NCBI GenBank assembly: GCA_905233335.1
Contig: CAJOED010000029.1
Coordinates: 1-17,742, forward strand
Reading direction: 5' to 3'
Source of the DNA: an uncultured Synergistales bacterium
Lineage (GTDB): Bacteria; Synergistota; Synergistia; Synergistales; Aminobacteriaceae
Length of the DNA stretch: 17,742 nt
In this document: in pieces, positions 6,844 to 14,202 of the stretch
Position numbering within the stretch: position 1 is the stretch's first letter
Layout: each line of letters opens with the position of its first letter
Translations under genes and position numbers: made by a program
The notes under the pieces: generated by a model
The model's input: the letters and a program-made list of their open reading frames with translations, nothing else
Told to the model about the DNA's origin: nothing
The model's database searches: none

Positions 6844-7766
6844 GATTTTTCACCGGGCTGTTGTTCTTTGCGTTGAGTGTTGCGCTTCAGTATGTATGGA
6901 TAAAGTATCAGCGTCATATTCACCTCACTAACCAGCAGAAATGGTACGGCGTGAACATCGACACGGAGATAAAAGCGGCTACTCCTTCAATGGGGGGAGT
7001 AGTTTTTTTGTTGTTGGGAGTAATCGCGCTGTTCATGAATTTTTCGTTCGACGCACTAATCTTCTGGAGCCTTCCGGTATTGAGCGGTCTTGTAGGTTTC
7101 GTTGACGACTGGCTGAAGTTCCGCACGCACACGAGCGAGGGATTTTCGAGCATGTCGAAACTCAAATTACAGCTCGCTATCTGCGGAGTATGGGTTGTAG
7201 TTGTACTGTTTCGGGGGAGGCTTGGACTATGGCCGGGAATTTATGACGCTGGCGGGTGGATTGCTGTACCGTTTGCGTTCCTGATGACTGCCGGAACAAT
7301 CAACGCCGTAAACATCACTGACGGCCTCGACGGACTCGCTGGTGGAGCGTTCATGATTACGCTGGGGGTTATGCTTCTGCTCATTCCTGCTGACGAACTC
7401 AACGCGAGAATTATGATTGAGCTGTTCTTCATGACGGCGGGCTTCCTGTTCTACAACCTGCGGCCTGCAAAAACATTCATGGGCGACACAGGCTCACACT
7501 TTTTGGGCGGGGCACTTGCGGCTATGTGCGTCATGAACGGGCGGACGTTCGCGATAATTCCTGCTGGCTTCATCTTCATCATAGAGATGTTGAGTTCAGC
7601 GATACAGATATTCACAATACGAAAACTCAACAAGAAAATATTTCTCATGGCACCCCTTCACCATCACTTTCAGAAAAAGGGACTTGATGAGACAGCTGTA
7701 ACTTTGCGTTTCTGGCTTGTACATGCTGTTGGTGCTGTAGTTATCGCGCTGTTGATGATGTCGTGA
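6840..7766 (+). CDS. mraY: Phospho-N-acetylmuramoyl-pentapeptide transferase MraY
   Basis: MraY is the polytopic inner-membrane enzyme that transfers phospho-MurNAc-pentapeptide to undecaprenyl phosphate, forming lipid I. The 308 residues are at the short end of the family (about 320-360). Signatures are complete: TPSMGGVVF, the aspartate pair in FVDDWLKF (D89, D90), NITDGLDGLAGG, FMGDTGSHFLGGALAA, and the histidine cluster APLHHHFQKKG (H274-H276). About ten hydrophobic segments are spread over the length. The start overlaps the murF stop as ATGA. In many bacteria murD, ftsW and murG follow; here the run of dcw genes stops and a tRNA promoter begins 25 bases later. Confidence 0.96.
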   Translation: MRFFTGLLFFALSVALQYVWIKYQRHIHLTNQQKWYGVNIDTEIKAATPSMGGVVFLLLGVIALFMNFSFDALIFWSLPVLSGLVGFVDDWLKFRTHTSEGFSSMSKLKLQLAICGVWVVVVLFRGRLGLWPGIYDAGGWIAVPFAFLMTAGTINAVNITDGLDGLAGGAFMITLGVMLLLIPADELNARIMIELFFMTAGFLFYNLRPAKTFMGDTGSHFLGGALAAMCVMNGRTFAIIPAGFIFIIEMLSSAIQIFTIRKLNKKIFLMAPLHHHFQKKGLDETAVTLRFWLVHAVGAVVIALLMMS

Positions 7767-7791
7767 AATCCCCGGAGTGAAAGCGTAATTC

Positions 7792-7820
7792 TTGACAAGA
7801 TTTTATTCGCGGGGTAATAT
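7792..7820 (+). promoter_or_regulatory. Consensus sigma70 promoter of the tRNA pair
   Basis: TTGACA (7792-7797) is a perfect -35. It is followed after exactly 17 bases by TAATAT (7815-7820), one mismatch pair from TATAAT. Transcription would start near 7827, about 15 bases before the mature 5' end of tRNA-Ser. This is the best promoter match in the window, as expected for a stable-RNA unit. Confidence 0.85.
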
Positions 7821-7841
7821 ATTCGCTGTTTTGCGTAATAT

Positions 7842-7936
7842 GGTGGGTTGGCCGAGTAGGTCGAAGGCGCTCGCCTGCTAAGTGAGTATAGGGGCTAAAA
7901 CCTCTATCGTGAGTTCGAATCTCACACCCACCGCCA
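7842..7936 (+). tRNA. tRNA-Ser(GCU)
   Basis: The acceptor arms GGTGGGT (7842-7848) and ACCCACC (7926-7932) pair perfectly, followed by discriminator G and encoded CCA (7934-7936). The anticodon stem CTCGC/GTGAG holds the loop CTGCTAA with anticodon GCT at 7877-7879, which reads AGC/AGU serine codons. The long variable arm (TATAGGGGCTAAAACCTCTA) is the class II feature expected of tRNA-Ser, and the T loop TTCGAAT is canonical. Length is 95 bases with CCA. Confidence 0.97.
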
Positions 7937-7939
7937 TAT

Positions 7940-8016
7940 GCGGTAGTAGCTCAGCTGGATAGAGCGAAGGCCTACGGAGCCTTAGGTCGTGGGTTCGAAT
8001 CCTGCCTACCGCGCCA
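7940..8016 (+). tRNA. tRNA-Arg(ACG)
   Basis: The acceptor stem GCGGTAG (7940-7946) pairs with CTACCGC (8006-8012), followed by discriminator G and encoded CCA (8014-8016). The anticodon stem AAGGC/GCCTT encloses CTACGGA with anticodon ACG at 7974-7976. In bacteria its A34 is normally deaminated to inosine by TadA to read CGU, CGC and CGA. The D arm (AGCTCAGCTGGATAGAGC) and T loop (TTCGAAT) are canonical. Only three bases separate it from tRNA-Ser, so the two are surely cotranscribed. Confidence 0.97.
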
Positions 8017-8044
8017 TTAATCACAAGAAGGAGGGTATCAGCAC

Positions 8045-8140
8045 ATGAAGAAATTTTCAGGAAGTAAGAATAGTGATTGTGTCGATGCTCTTTTTGCTAT
8101 TATCATTACTGCCATCATTACGGAGCTGAAAGCTGAATAA
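8045..8140 (+). CDS. Possible 31-residue small protein in the tRNA transcript
   Basis: An ATG at 8045 follows AAGGAGGG at about 8 bases, one of the strongest Shine-Dalgarno sequences in the window. It opens 31 codons ending in TAA (8138-8140). The peptide starts MKKFSGSKNSDCVD, continues with a short hydrophobic stretch (ALFAIIITAIIT) and ends ELKAE, so it could be a membrane-associated microprotein. The +1 frame over the same bases is also strongly hydrophobic (VSMLFLLLSLLPS). It resembles the signal peptide of livJ downstream, so this may instead be the remains of a gene for an exported protein. It lies between tRNA-Arg and a terminator. No family is recognised. Confidence 0.4.
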   Translation: MKKFSGSKNSDCVDALFAIIITAIITELKAE

Positions 8141-8178
8141 CGGCAGGAGTGAAAGGCGTAAAATTTTCGGGAACAACA

Positions 8179-8211
8179 AGGCGGCTTAACTCCAAAAGAG
8201 GCCGCTTTTTT
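8179..8211 (+). terminator. Intrinsic terminator of the tRNA unit
   Basis: GCGGC (8181-8185) pairs with GCCGC (8201-8205), and an inner CTC/GAG pairing closes a CAAAA loop. TTTTTT follows immediately at 8206-8211. It ends the transcript carrying the two tRNAs and the small ORF and isolates it from livJ. Confidence 0.8.
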
Positions 8212-8230
8212 CGTACATTACGGCTTCAAC

Positions 8231-8273
8231 CCTGAAATATATTTTTATGAACGGCCATAAAGAAATATTCAGG
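8231..8273 (+). promoter_or_regulatory. Imperfect inverted repeat upstream of livJ
   Basis: CCTGAA (8231-8236) is complementary to TTCAGG (8268-8273), and TTTATG (8244-8249) to CATAAA (8256-8261), giving an interrupted hairpin or dyad of 43 bases about 40 bases before livJ. It could be an operator, or a leader hairpin in the livJ mRNA. No T-tract follows, so it is not an intrinsic terminator. No convincing -35/-10 pair was found nearby. Confidence 0.3.
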
Positions 8274-8313
8274 ATTAGCATAAATTTTTGTTACGAGGAG
8301 AGAAATTTTCACG

Positions 8314-9435
8314 ATGAGAAAAGTATTAGTGTCAATGCTTCTTGTTCTTGCGGTGTCTTCATGTGCATTCGGGGCAGCGTTCAAGCTCGGCGGGACTGCA
8401 CCTCTCACTGGCGGCGCGGCGATTTACGGAATGGCGGCAATGCGCGGGGCACAGATAGCGGTCGACGAGATTAACGCAATGGGCGGCGATGTCAAATTCG
8501 AGTTGCGCTACGAGGACGACACACACGATGCCGAAAAAGCAGTGAACGCCTACAACGCCCTCAAGGACTGGGGTATGCAGTTATCGCTCGGCTCCGTAAC
8601 GTCGAAACCATGCGAGGCAACAGCAGCCGAGAATTTTGCGGACAGGATTTTCGCCCTCACACCGTCAGCATCAAGTGCGGCAGTAACAGAAGGCAAAGAC
8701 AACGTGTTCCAGATGTGCTTTGTTGACCCGAACCAGGGAACAGCCAGCGCGCAGTATATAGGCGGTAAAGGTTTCGCGAAAAAAGTAGCGGTCATCTGGA
8801 AAAATGACGACGTTTACTCAAAGGGCATTCGTGATACGTTCGTGGAGACAGCTCCGAAATTCGGACTTGAGGTCGTAAGCGAGACAACATTTGCGGACGG
8901 CAACGATAACGATTTCTCCGTCCAGCTCACTGAAGCACAGACGAACGGAGCCGAACTCGTGTTCCTTCCGATGTATTACCAGCCCGCCTCACTCATACTT
9001 GCGCAGGCAAAAGCTATGGACTATGCACCCAAGTGGTTTGGTGTCGACGGCATGGACGGAATTTTGACGATGGAAGGTTTCGACAAGTCATTAGCGGAGG
9101 GAGTTATGCTTCTGACCCCGTTCAACTCTGACGCAACAGACGCACGCACAAAGAATTTCGTAGCAGAATACCAGAAGAGGCACGGAGAGATACCGAACCA
9201 GTTTGCGGCGGACGGCTATGACTGTGTGTACGCATACTGCCAGGCACTTACGCAGGCAAAAGCTACGGCGGATATGAGTGCAGAAGAACTTTGCGCAAAG
9301 ATGATCGAGCAGTTCACGACGATGACATTCAACGGCGTAACGGGCGAAAATGTCAGGTGGGCGGCAAACGGTGAAGTAACGAAAGACCCCAAAGGTATGG
9401 TAATCAAAGACGGCGCGTATGTCGGACTTGACTAA
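8314..9435 (+). CDS. livJ: Branched-chain amino-acid ABC transporter substrate-binding protein LivJ
   Basis: This is the extracytoplasmic binding protein of a LIV-type importer (type I periplasmic binding fold), 373 residues. The signal peptide (MRKVLVSMLLVLAVSSCAFG) could be cut by signal peptidase I after AFG, or the VSSC sequence with C17 could serve as a weak lipobox. The mature start (FKLGGTAPLTGGAAIYGMAA) and RGAQIAVDEINAMGG are typical of the family, as are AEKAVNAYNALKD, FALTPSASSAAV and the late KDPKGMVIKDG. The start is preceded by GAGGAG with a longish 13-base spacer. It heads the liv operon and is separated from livH by a terminator-like hairpin, as expected for a binding protein needed in excess over the membrane parts. 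Substrate (Leu/Ile/Val or another amino acid) cannot be fixed from sequence. Confidence 0.93.
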   Translation: MRKVLVSMLLVLAVSSCAFGAAFKLGGTAPLTGGAAIYGMAAMRGAQIAVDEINAMGGDVKFELRYEDDTHDAEKAVNAYNALKDWGMQLSLGSVTSKPCEATAAENFADRIFALTPSASSAAVTEGKDNVFQMCFVDPNQGTASAQYIGGKGFAKKVAVIWKNDDVYSKGIRDTFVETAPKFGLEVVSETTFADGNDNDFSVQLTEAQTNGAELVFLPMYYQPASLILAQAKAMDYAPKWFGVDGMDGILTMEGFDKSLAEGVMLLTPFNSDATDARTKNFVAEYQKRHGEIPNQFAADGYDCVYAYCQALTQAKATADMSAEELCAKMIEQFTTMTFNGVTGENVRWAANGEVTKDPKGMVIKDGAYVGLD

Positions 9436-9452
9436 CAGCTAAAAAATTTCGT

Positions 9453-9505
9453 GGGCAGTCTGGGATTAATGGCCGTATGAACATCTCAGGCTGTCCCTTT
9501 TCTTT
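9453..9505 (+). terminator. Terminator-like hairpin between livJ and livH (probable attenuator)
   Basis: GGGCAGTCTGGGA (from 9453) pairs with TCTCAGGCTGTCCC (ending 9497) through about 13 pairs, with two G-U wobbles and one bulged base. TTTTCTTT follows. This fits a partial terminator that lets livJ be transcribed more than livHMGF. livH has its own Shine-Dalgarno just downstream. Confidence 0.65.
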
Positions 9506-9529
9506 ATATGAGGAGCAAAAAACTTTCAC

Positions 9530-10411
9530 ATGATATTCTTGAATTATTTTATCAGCGGCATTAGTTTAGGAAGTATATATGCGATTATTGCGCTCGGCTA
9601 CACAATGGTATATGGCATTGCCAAGATGCTGAATTTCGCTCACGGTGATGTTATCATGGTCGGTGCTTACGTATGCTTCTATGCTGTATCACGTTATGAG
9701 TTTCCTCCGTTTGTCGGCGTAATCCTCGCTATGTTTGTGTGTACTGTGCTTGGTATGCTGGTAGAACGTCTTGCGTACAAGCCCCTGCGTCAGGCCCCAT
9801 CACTTGCAGTCCTGATTACGGCTATCGGCATGAGCTACTTTCTGCAGAATACAGCGTTGTTATTATGGTCGTCGAACCCTAAAGTATTTCCGTCGATTGT
9901 CGGACGAGGTGCGTTCAAGCTCTTTGAGGGTAAATTATCGGTCTCACACATAACCGCACTCACTATATCAGCATGTGTCGTAATTATGATCGTTCTCTCG
10001 TTGTTCATCAGCAAGACGCGACTCGGAAAGGCTATGCGTGCATGTTCAGAGGACAAAGGCGCGGCACAGCTCATGGGCATAAACGTAAACGCAACAATCT
10101 CGCTGACGTTCGCGATAGGTTCCGGGCTTGCGGCAGTAGCGGGGGCGTTATTGTGCTCTGCATACCCGACACTCATGCCCACGACGGGAGCGTTACCCGG
10201 AATCAAGGCATTCACGGCGGCAGTATTCGGCGGCATCGGGTCAATACCGGGAGCGTTTCTAGGGGGGCTTATGCTCGGAGTGATTGAGATTTTCGCGAAG
10301 GCATATATTTCGAGCCAGCTGTCTGATGCGGTCGTGTTCGCGGTGTTAATCATAGTGCTGTTAGTGAAGCCTGCGGGACTCTTGGGAAAACAGGCGCAGG
10401 AGAAGGTGTAA
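9530..10411 (+). CDS. livH: Branched-chain amino-acid ABC transporter permease LivH
   Basis: This is one of the two membrane subunits of the LIV importer, with 293 residues and about eight hydrophobic segments. The N-terminus (YFISGISLGSIYAIIALGYT) and the following MVYGIAKMLNFAHGDVIMVGAY are family hallmarks. Further on are GKAMRACSEDKGAAQLMGIN, the cytoplasmic loop that contacts the ATPases, and GIKAFTAAVFGGIGSIPGAFLGG. GAGGAG precedes the ATG at about 14 bases, the same long spacing as livJ. livM starts 3 bases after the stop. Confidence 0.95.
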   Translation: MIFLNYFISGISLGSIYAIIALGYTMVYGIAKMLNFAHGDVIMVGAYVCFYAVSRYEFPPFVGVILAMFVCTVLGMLVERLAYKPLRQAPSLAVLITAIGMSYFLQNTALLLWSSNPKVFPSIVGRGAFKLFEGKLSVSHITALTISACVVIMIVLSLFISKTRLGKAMRACSEDKGAAQLMGINVNATISLTFAIGSGLAAVAGALLCSAYPTLMPTTGALPGIKAFTAAVFGGIGSIPGAFLGGLMLGVIEIFAKAYISSQLSDAVVFAVLIIVLLVKPAGLLGKQAQEKV

Positions 10412-10414
10412 ATT

Positions 10415-11473
10415 ATGACGATGAGAAGACTAATCAACCTCAAGAGAGTAGAAGCAAGAAGAATATACCTTACGTACGCGGTAGTGATAGCGGCATATGT
10501 TATCTGTCAGGTGATGAGCAGCACAAAATTTTTGAGTTCGTCGATGCGCGGAATGTTAGTCCCTATTTGCGCCTATATGGTAATGTCGGTCTCACTGAAT
10601 CTTGTTGTCGGTATTTCTGGCGAATTATCACTTGGCCACGCTGGCTTTATGTCGGTCGGTGCGTTTTCGGGTGTAGCGTCGGCAATACTCATGCAGGGGG
10701 TAATCACGAATGCTCCCGTGAGGCTTGCGCTTGCTATGATCGTTGCGGCAGTGTTCGCTGCGTTTGCAGGTTTCGTGATAGGGATTCCAGTATTGCGCCT
10801 GAAGGGAGATTATCTAGCAATAGTTACTCTTGCATTCGGTGAAATCATAAAGAGCCTGCTCAATAATTTCTATTTCGGTATGGACTCTCAGGGGCTTCAT
10901 TTCAGTATGCTCACGGACACTACGCGCTTACTCAAAGGCGGAAGGCTCATCATCAGGGGTCCTATGGGTATCAGCGGCATTCAGAAAATCGCGACATTCC
11001 CGGCCGGATTTATTTTGCTGATGATTGCGTTGATGGTCGTGTTCAACCTCGTAAATTCGCGTTCGGGTCGTGCGTTTATGGCCATACGTGATGACAGAAT
11101 AGCGGCAGAAAGTATCGGCCTCGACATAACGAAATACAAGATGATGGCGTTCGTAACATCAGCGGCACTTGCAGGGGCGGCGGGGGCATTGTTCGCTATG
11201 AATTACTCGACGATAGTAGCCAACAAGTTCGACTTCAACACGTCCATATTGATACTGGTATTCGTAGTTCTCGGCGGACAGGGGAACATGCTCGGAGGGA
11301 TTATTGCGGCGGCAGTGCTGACTATATTGCCCGAAAAATTGCGGCAGTTCTCCGACTACAGAATGTTACTGTATGCCATAATATTAATCGTGATGATGCT
11401 GGCAACGAATAATGATGAGATAAAGAACTTCCTGAATCGCATAAATCCTTTCAGGCGCAAGGAGGCGGAATAA
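10415..11473 (+). CDS. livM: Branched-chain amino-acid ABC transporter permease LivM
   Basis: This is the second membrane subunit, 352 residues, which heterodimerises with LivH. Hallmarks are SLNLVVGISGELSLGHAGFM near the first third, GFVIGIPVLRLKGDYLAIVT, the ATPase-contact loop SGRAFMAIRDDRIAAESIGL and the late VFVVLGGQGNMLGGIIAAAV. About nine or ten hydrophobic segments are present, and the tail is basic. ATG codons at 10415 and 10421 are both possible; AAGGTG upstream fits 10415 slightly better. It overlaps livG by one base (TAATG), so translation is probably coupled. Confidence 0.95.
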   Translation: MTMRRLINLKRVEARRIYLTYAVVIAAYVICQVMSSTKFLSSSMRGMLVPICAYMVMSVSLNLVVGISGELSLGHAGFMSVGAFSGVASAILMQGVITNAPVRLALAMIVAAVFAAFAGFVIGIPVLRLKGDYLAIVTLAFGEIIKSLLNNFYFGMDSQGLHFSMLTDTTRLLKGGRLIIRGPMGISGIQKIATFPAGFILLMIALMVVFNLVNSRSGRAFMAIRDDRIAAESIGLDITKYKMMAFVTSAALAGAAGALFAMNYSTIVANKFDFNTSILILVFVVLGGQGNMLGGIIAAAVLTILPEKLRQFSDYRMLLYAIILIVMMLATNNDEIKNFLNRINPFRRKEAE

Positions 11474-12312
11474 TGAAGGCGAAAACGAAATACGTTCCTG
11501 TACCGTCAAAGGCAATATTACCCGACAGAGATGCGGCACGAGATCCCGTTCTTGAGTGCGTGAACTTGGGCATAACTTTAGGCGGCATTAAGGCGGTCGA
11601 CAACTTCAACCTGACCATAGGACGCACAGAAATAGCCGGGCTTATAGGGCCGAACGGTGCTGGTAAGACTACAGTGTTCAACCTGCTCACGAAAGTCTAC
11701 CAGCCGACAACAGGAACTATACTTCTCAACGGGCGCGACACTCACGGCATGAACACCATGCAGGTCAACCGGGCAGGGATTGCGCGTACGTTCCAGAACA
11801 TCAGGTTGTTCCGGAATTTGAGCGTCGTAGATAACGTGAAGGCGGCAATGAACAACGAGATGCACTATAACATGTTCAGCGCGATATTACGCCTCCCGAA
11901 TTATCGACGTGAGGAAGTTGCAGCACACAGACGGGCACTCAAGCTGCTATCTATTTTCGACATGCAGAATATGGCCGACGTACCTGCAGGATCTCTCCCG
12001 TACGGAGCACAGAGAAGACTCGAAATCGTCCGGGCACTTGCTACGAATCCTTCACTGCTATTACTCGATGAGCCTGCCGCCGGAATGAACCCTTCAGAAA
12101 CAGCCGACCTCATGGACAATATACGAAAAGTTCACGAGATGTTCCAGATTGCCATAATCTTAATCGAACACGATATGAGCCTCGTAATGAATATCTGTGA
12201 GGGAATATGCGTTCTGAATTTCGGTCAGATTATCGCAAAAGGTACTCCTGATGAGATACAGAATAATCCTGCCGTTATTGAGGCTTATCTTGGCCGCAGA
12301 AAGGAAGTATAG
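11473..12312 (+). CDS. livG: Branched-chain amino-acid ABC transporter ATP-binding protein LivG
   Basis: This is the first of two ATPases that power the LivHM channel from the cytoplasm, 279 residues. Walker A is GPNGAGKTT (59-67). The signature region is LPYGAQRRLEIVRALA (from 175), in the variant form common in LivG, where LSGGQ is replaced. Walker B is LLLLDEPAAGMNPSE (D199, E200), and the switch histidine lies in LIEHDMSLVM. The C-terminal IQNNPAVIEAYLGRR is a LivG hallmark. About 25 residues of basic N-terminal extension precede the domain. AAGGAGG lies 8 bases before the ATG, and it overlaps livM by one base. Confidence 0.96.
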   Translation: MKAKTKYVPVPSKAILPDRDAARDPVLECVNLGITLGGIKAVDNFNLTIGRTEIAGLIGPNGAGKTTVFNLLTKVYQPTTGTILLNGRDTHGMNTMQVNRAGIARTFQNIRLFRNLSVVDNVKAAMNNEMHYNMFSAILRLPNYRREEVAAHRRALKLLSIFDMQNMADVPAGSLPYGAQRRLEIVRALATNPSLLLLDEPAAGMNPSETADLMDNIRKVHEMFQIAIILIEHDMSLVMNICEGICVLNFGQIIAKGTPDEIQNNPAVIEAYLGRRKEV

Positions 12313-12314
12313 CT

Positions 12315-13025
12315 ATGAGTGATGCAGTACTGAATGTCGAGAACATCAACGTGTATTACGGGAGCATTCACGCGATAAAGGGCATATCGTTTGATGTTTA
12401 TGACGGCGAAATAGTTACTCTGATAGGCGCAAATGGAGCAGGGAAATCAACGACCCTGAACACAATATCAGGACTATTACACCCTGCAACAGGCAGTGTA
12501 TCGTTCTTGGGTGAGAGCCTCGCCAAAATTCCCCCGCATAAAGTGGTAGAACGCGGACTCGCACAAGTCCCTGAAGGCCGCAGAGTGTTCGCGCAGATGA
12601 CCGTGCAGGAGAATTTAGAGATGGGAGCATACACCCAGACACAGAATATTTCTGATGACCTCGAAAAAGTATACTCACTGTTCCCGCGCCTCAAGGAGAG
12701 AATGAACCAGGTTGCCGGTACTCTTTCGGGAGGAGAACAGCAGATGCTAGCTATGGGCCGGGCATTGATGAGCCGTCCGAAATTACTCATGCTTGATGAG
12801 CCGTCAATGGGACTTGCGCCGATACTTGTCGAGCAGATTTTCGACATCATCGCTGACCTTCACAGAACAGGAGCTACTATTCTGCTTGTCGAACAGAACG
12901 CACAGATGGCTTTGAGCATAGCCAGCAGGGGTTACGTCATGGAGACCGGGAAGATCGTAACGACAGGAACAGGCCAAGAATTATTAGCGTCGGAGGCAGT
13001 AAGGAAGGCTTATCTTGGAGGATAA
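12315..13025 (+). CDS. livF: Branched-chain amino-acid ABC transporter ATP-binding protein LivF
   Basis: This is the second ATPase of the importer, 236 residues. Walker A is GANGAGKST (38-46), the signature LSGGEQQMLAMGRAL starts at 137, Walker B is LLMLDEPSMGLAP (D161, E162), and LVEQNAQMAL carries the switch region, with Gln at the usual His position as is normal for LivF. The C-terminal VRKAYLGG is typical. It starts 2 bases after the livG stop. Its last 11 bases overlap the start of a PilO-like gene, which links the importer operon to the secretin cassette. Confidence 0.96.
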   Translation: MSDAVLNVENINVYYGSIHAIKGISFDVYDGEIVTLIGANGAGKSTTLNTISGLLHPATGSVSFLGESLAKIPPHKVVERGLAQVPEGRRVFAQMTVQENLEMGAYTQTQNISDDLEKVYSLFPRLKERMNQVAGTLSGGEQQMLAMGRALMSRPKLLMLDEPSMGLAPILVEQIFDIIADLHRTGATILLVEQNAQMALSIASRGYVMETGKIVTTGTGQELLASEAVRKAYLGG

Positions 13026-13506
13026 CAGGCTGTTTCTGCTGTTCACGGGAATTTTCATTGCGTTATGCCTTGCGCTTGCGTTCGGGGTCTGGTACTCTGT
13101 GCACGAACTGTACACTTACCGCGAGGAGTTCGACACTCTAGAGAATGAACGTGCAAATTATGAGTCCCTCATGGCAAACATGCAGGAAAAAAACAGAAAC
13201 CTAGTAGAAATCACAGGCCTCCGCATTGAGAACACCGACACAGCCAACGACATCGTAGAGTTCTATTCACAGGTGCGCAAGGCCATAGATGACAATGAAG
13301 TAAACCTTCTGCAAATGAACACAGGCGATAATATTCTGACGCTACAGCTTCAGGGGAATTATTACGCGATTGCGAAAGTCTTTGCGGACTGGCGAATGTT
13401 ACCTTTTGCATCACGCATAAACTCATTGAGGATTAAGCGCGACCAGAGCAGGCCGGATTACTTTGTGAATGCTGACGTTGTACTTGAGGCTATGATGCCC
13501 GAATGA
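13015..13506 (+). CDS. PilO-like inner-membrane protein of a pilus/secretion machine
   Basis: The 163-residue bitopic protein has a membrane helix at about residues 6-28 (FLLFTGIFIALCLALAFGVW). A coiled coil follows to about residue 66 (YTYREEFDTLENERANYESL), then a small alpha/beta domain (NEVNLLQMNTGDNILTLQLQ, then FADWRMLPFASRINSLRI). This is the PilO/GspM architecture: such proteins form the periplasmic collar linking the cytoplasmic platform to the secretin. The assignment is supported by the PilP-like and secretin genes that follow. The start is TTG at 13015, inside livF, with GGAAGG six bases upstream; no other start keeps the membrane helix. It is shorter than typical PilO (about 200). 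It overlaps the next gene by four bases. No PilM or PilN gene precedes it. Confidence 0.7.
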   Translation: MEDNRLFLLFTGIFIALCLALAFGVWYSVHELYTYREEFDTLENERANYESLMANMQEKNRNLVEITGLRIENTDTANDIVEFYSQVRKAIDDNEVNLLQMNTGDNILTLQLQGNYYAIAKVFADWRMLPFASRINSLRIKRDQSRPDYFVNADVVLEAMMPE

Positions 13507-14144
13507 ATGACATTCAAGAAGCACTGAACTTTTTTTGGGAAGTTCTTACGGGAGTAATCGATGACGATCAGGCCAAGTTGATACGCCTGTTGTGTTTTGT
13601 TCTGCTTCTGCTCGGAATATTATGGGCGGGGCTGAATTATTTTTTGGCGGAAAGAACAAAGTTTGACGGCGAAACTTACGACCCTGCAATACCCAATGCC
13701 GGCACCGAAAATAAAGCACTTGAGGAAATTATTGAGGTCGCGAAAACTGTCGGCACTATGAGGAAGGGCGGAGAAGCTCTCGCGCAGTCTTTGAGCGGAA
13801 TGAACAAGAGACTGTTTACCCTCGACGGCTACAACGAGTTCGGGCTTGAGGATCTTTCAGGACAGATGACGGGCAGTCCCGAAAGTTTACCAGTGAACAC
13901 AGCGGGAGAAAGTACAGAGAGCACAACGAACGATAACGACGACGCACAGCCTGATGTCCTCGTGAAGGGCGTAATATTGTCGGGGAAGTCAAGCCTTGCT
14001 GTTGTCGAGATGGGCGGGGAGAAGGGACTTATAGTTCGTACGGGCACGAAACTTCCGGGAGATGCCGGGCGTGTTGTGAGAATACGCAAGGACGGTATTA
14101 CTATCAGACGCAATGGGAAAGAAGTCATTTGTCCGTTTAAGTAG
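13503..14144 (+). CDS. PilP/GspC-like inner-membrane protein
   Basis: This is a 213-residue bitopic protein. A membrane helix lies at about 27-49 (LIRLLCFVLLLLGILWAGLN). A long polar linker is rich in Asp, Asn, Ser and Thr (SPESLPVNTAGESTESTTND). A compact beta-rich domain occupies about 152-213 and contains VKGVILSGKSSLAVVE, RTGTKLPGDAGRVVRIRKDG and IRRNGKEV. That last domain has the pattern of the homology region shared by PilP and GspC, which binds the N0 domain of the secretin in the periplasm. The membrane helix is more like GspC than PilP, which is usually a lipoprotein; no lipobox is present. The start overlaps the PilO-like stop (ATGA). Confidence 0.68.
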   Translation: MNDIQEALNFFWEVLTGVIDDDQAKLIRLLCFVLLLLGILWAGLNYFLAERTKFDGETYDPAIPNAGTENKALEEIIEVAKTVGTMRKGGEALAQSLSGMNKRLFTLDGYNEFGLEDLSGQMTGSPESLPVNTAGESTESTTNDNDDAQPDVLVKGVILSGKSSLAVVEMGGEKGLIVRTGTKLPGDAGRVVRIRKDGITIRRNGKEVICPFK

Positions 14145-14145
14145 T

Positions 14146-14182
14146 ATAATATGTTTTACTTACTAAAAAATAAGAATATTAT
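14146..14182 (+). promoter_or_regulatory. AT-rich hairpin with a TATAAT box before the secretin gene
   Basis: The 58-base gap before the secretin gene holds TATAAT (14145-14150). It also holds an AT-rich dyad: ATAATAT (14146-14152) pairs with ATATTAT (14176-14182), with inner CTTA/TAAG. It may be a secondary promoter or a leader hairpin that tunes secretin expression. No -35 is recognisable and the hairpin has no GC, so the call is weak. Confidence 0.25.
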
Positions 14183-14202
14183 GAAACGGAGTAGCTTCTT
14201 AA

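Noticed and set aside
7842..8211. tRNA pair as the attachment site of an integrated element
   Set aside because: No integrase, phage gene or repeated tRNA 3' end was found downstream; the neighbours are ordinary metabolic genes.
8302..9529. Recurring AAATTTTCAC-like sequence just before several start codons
   Set aside because: The matches are short, AT-rich and variable; they probably reflect leader composition and not a shared regulatory site.
9835..10443. 202-codon open frame on the minus strand
   Set aside because: It lies wholly opposite livH, whose protein is unmistakable, and its translation is low in family-like pattern; it is a shadow frame.
11998..12045. LivG signature lacks LSGGQ (LPYGAQRR instead)
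   Set aside because: LivG proteins normally carry a YGxQRRLE-type signature, so this is a family feature and not a defect.
12398..12850. 150-codon open frame on the minus strand
   Set aside because: It is opposite livF and reads through its Walker and signature motifs in antisense; there is no ribosome site.
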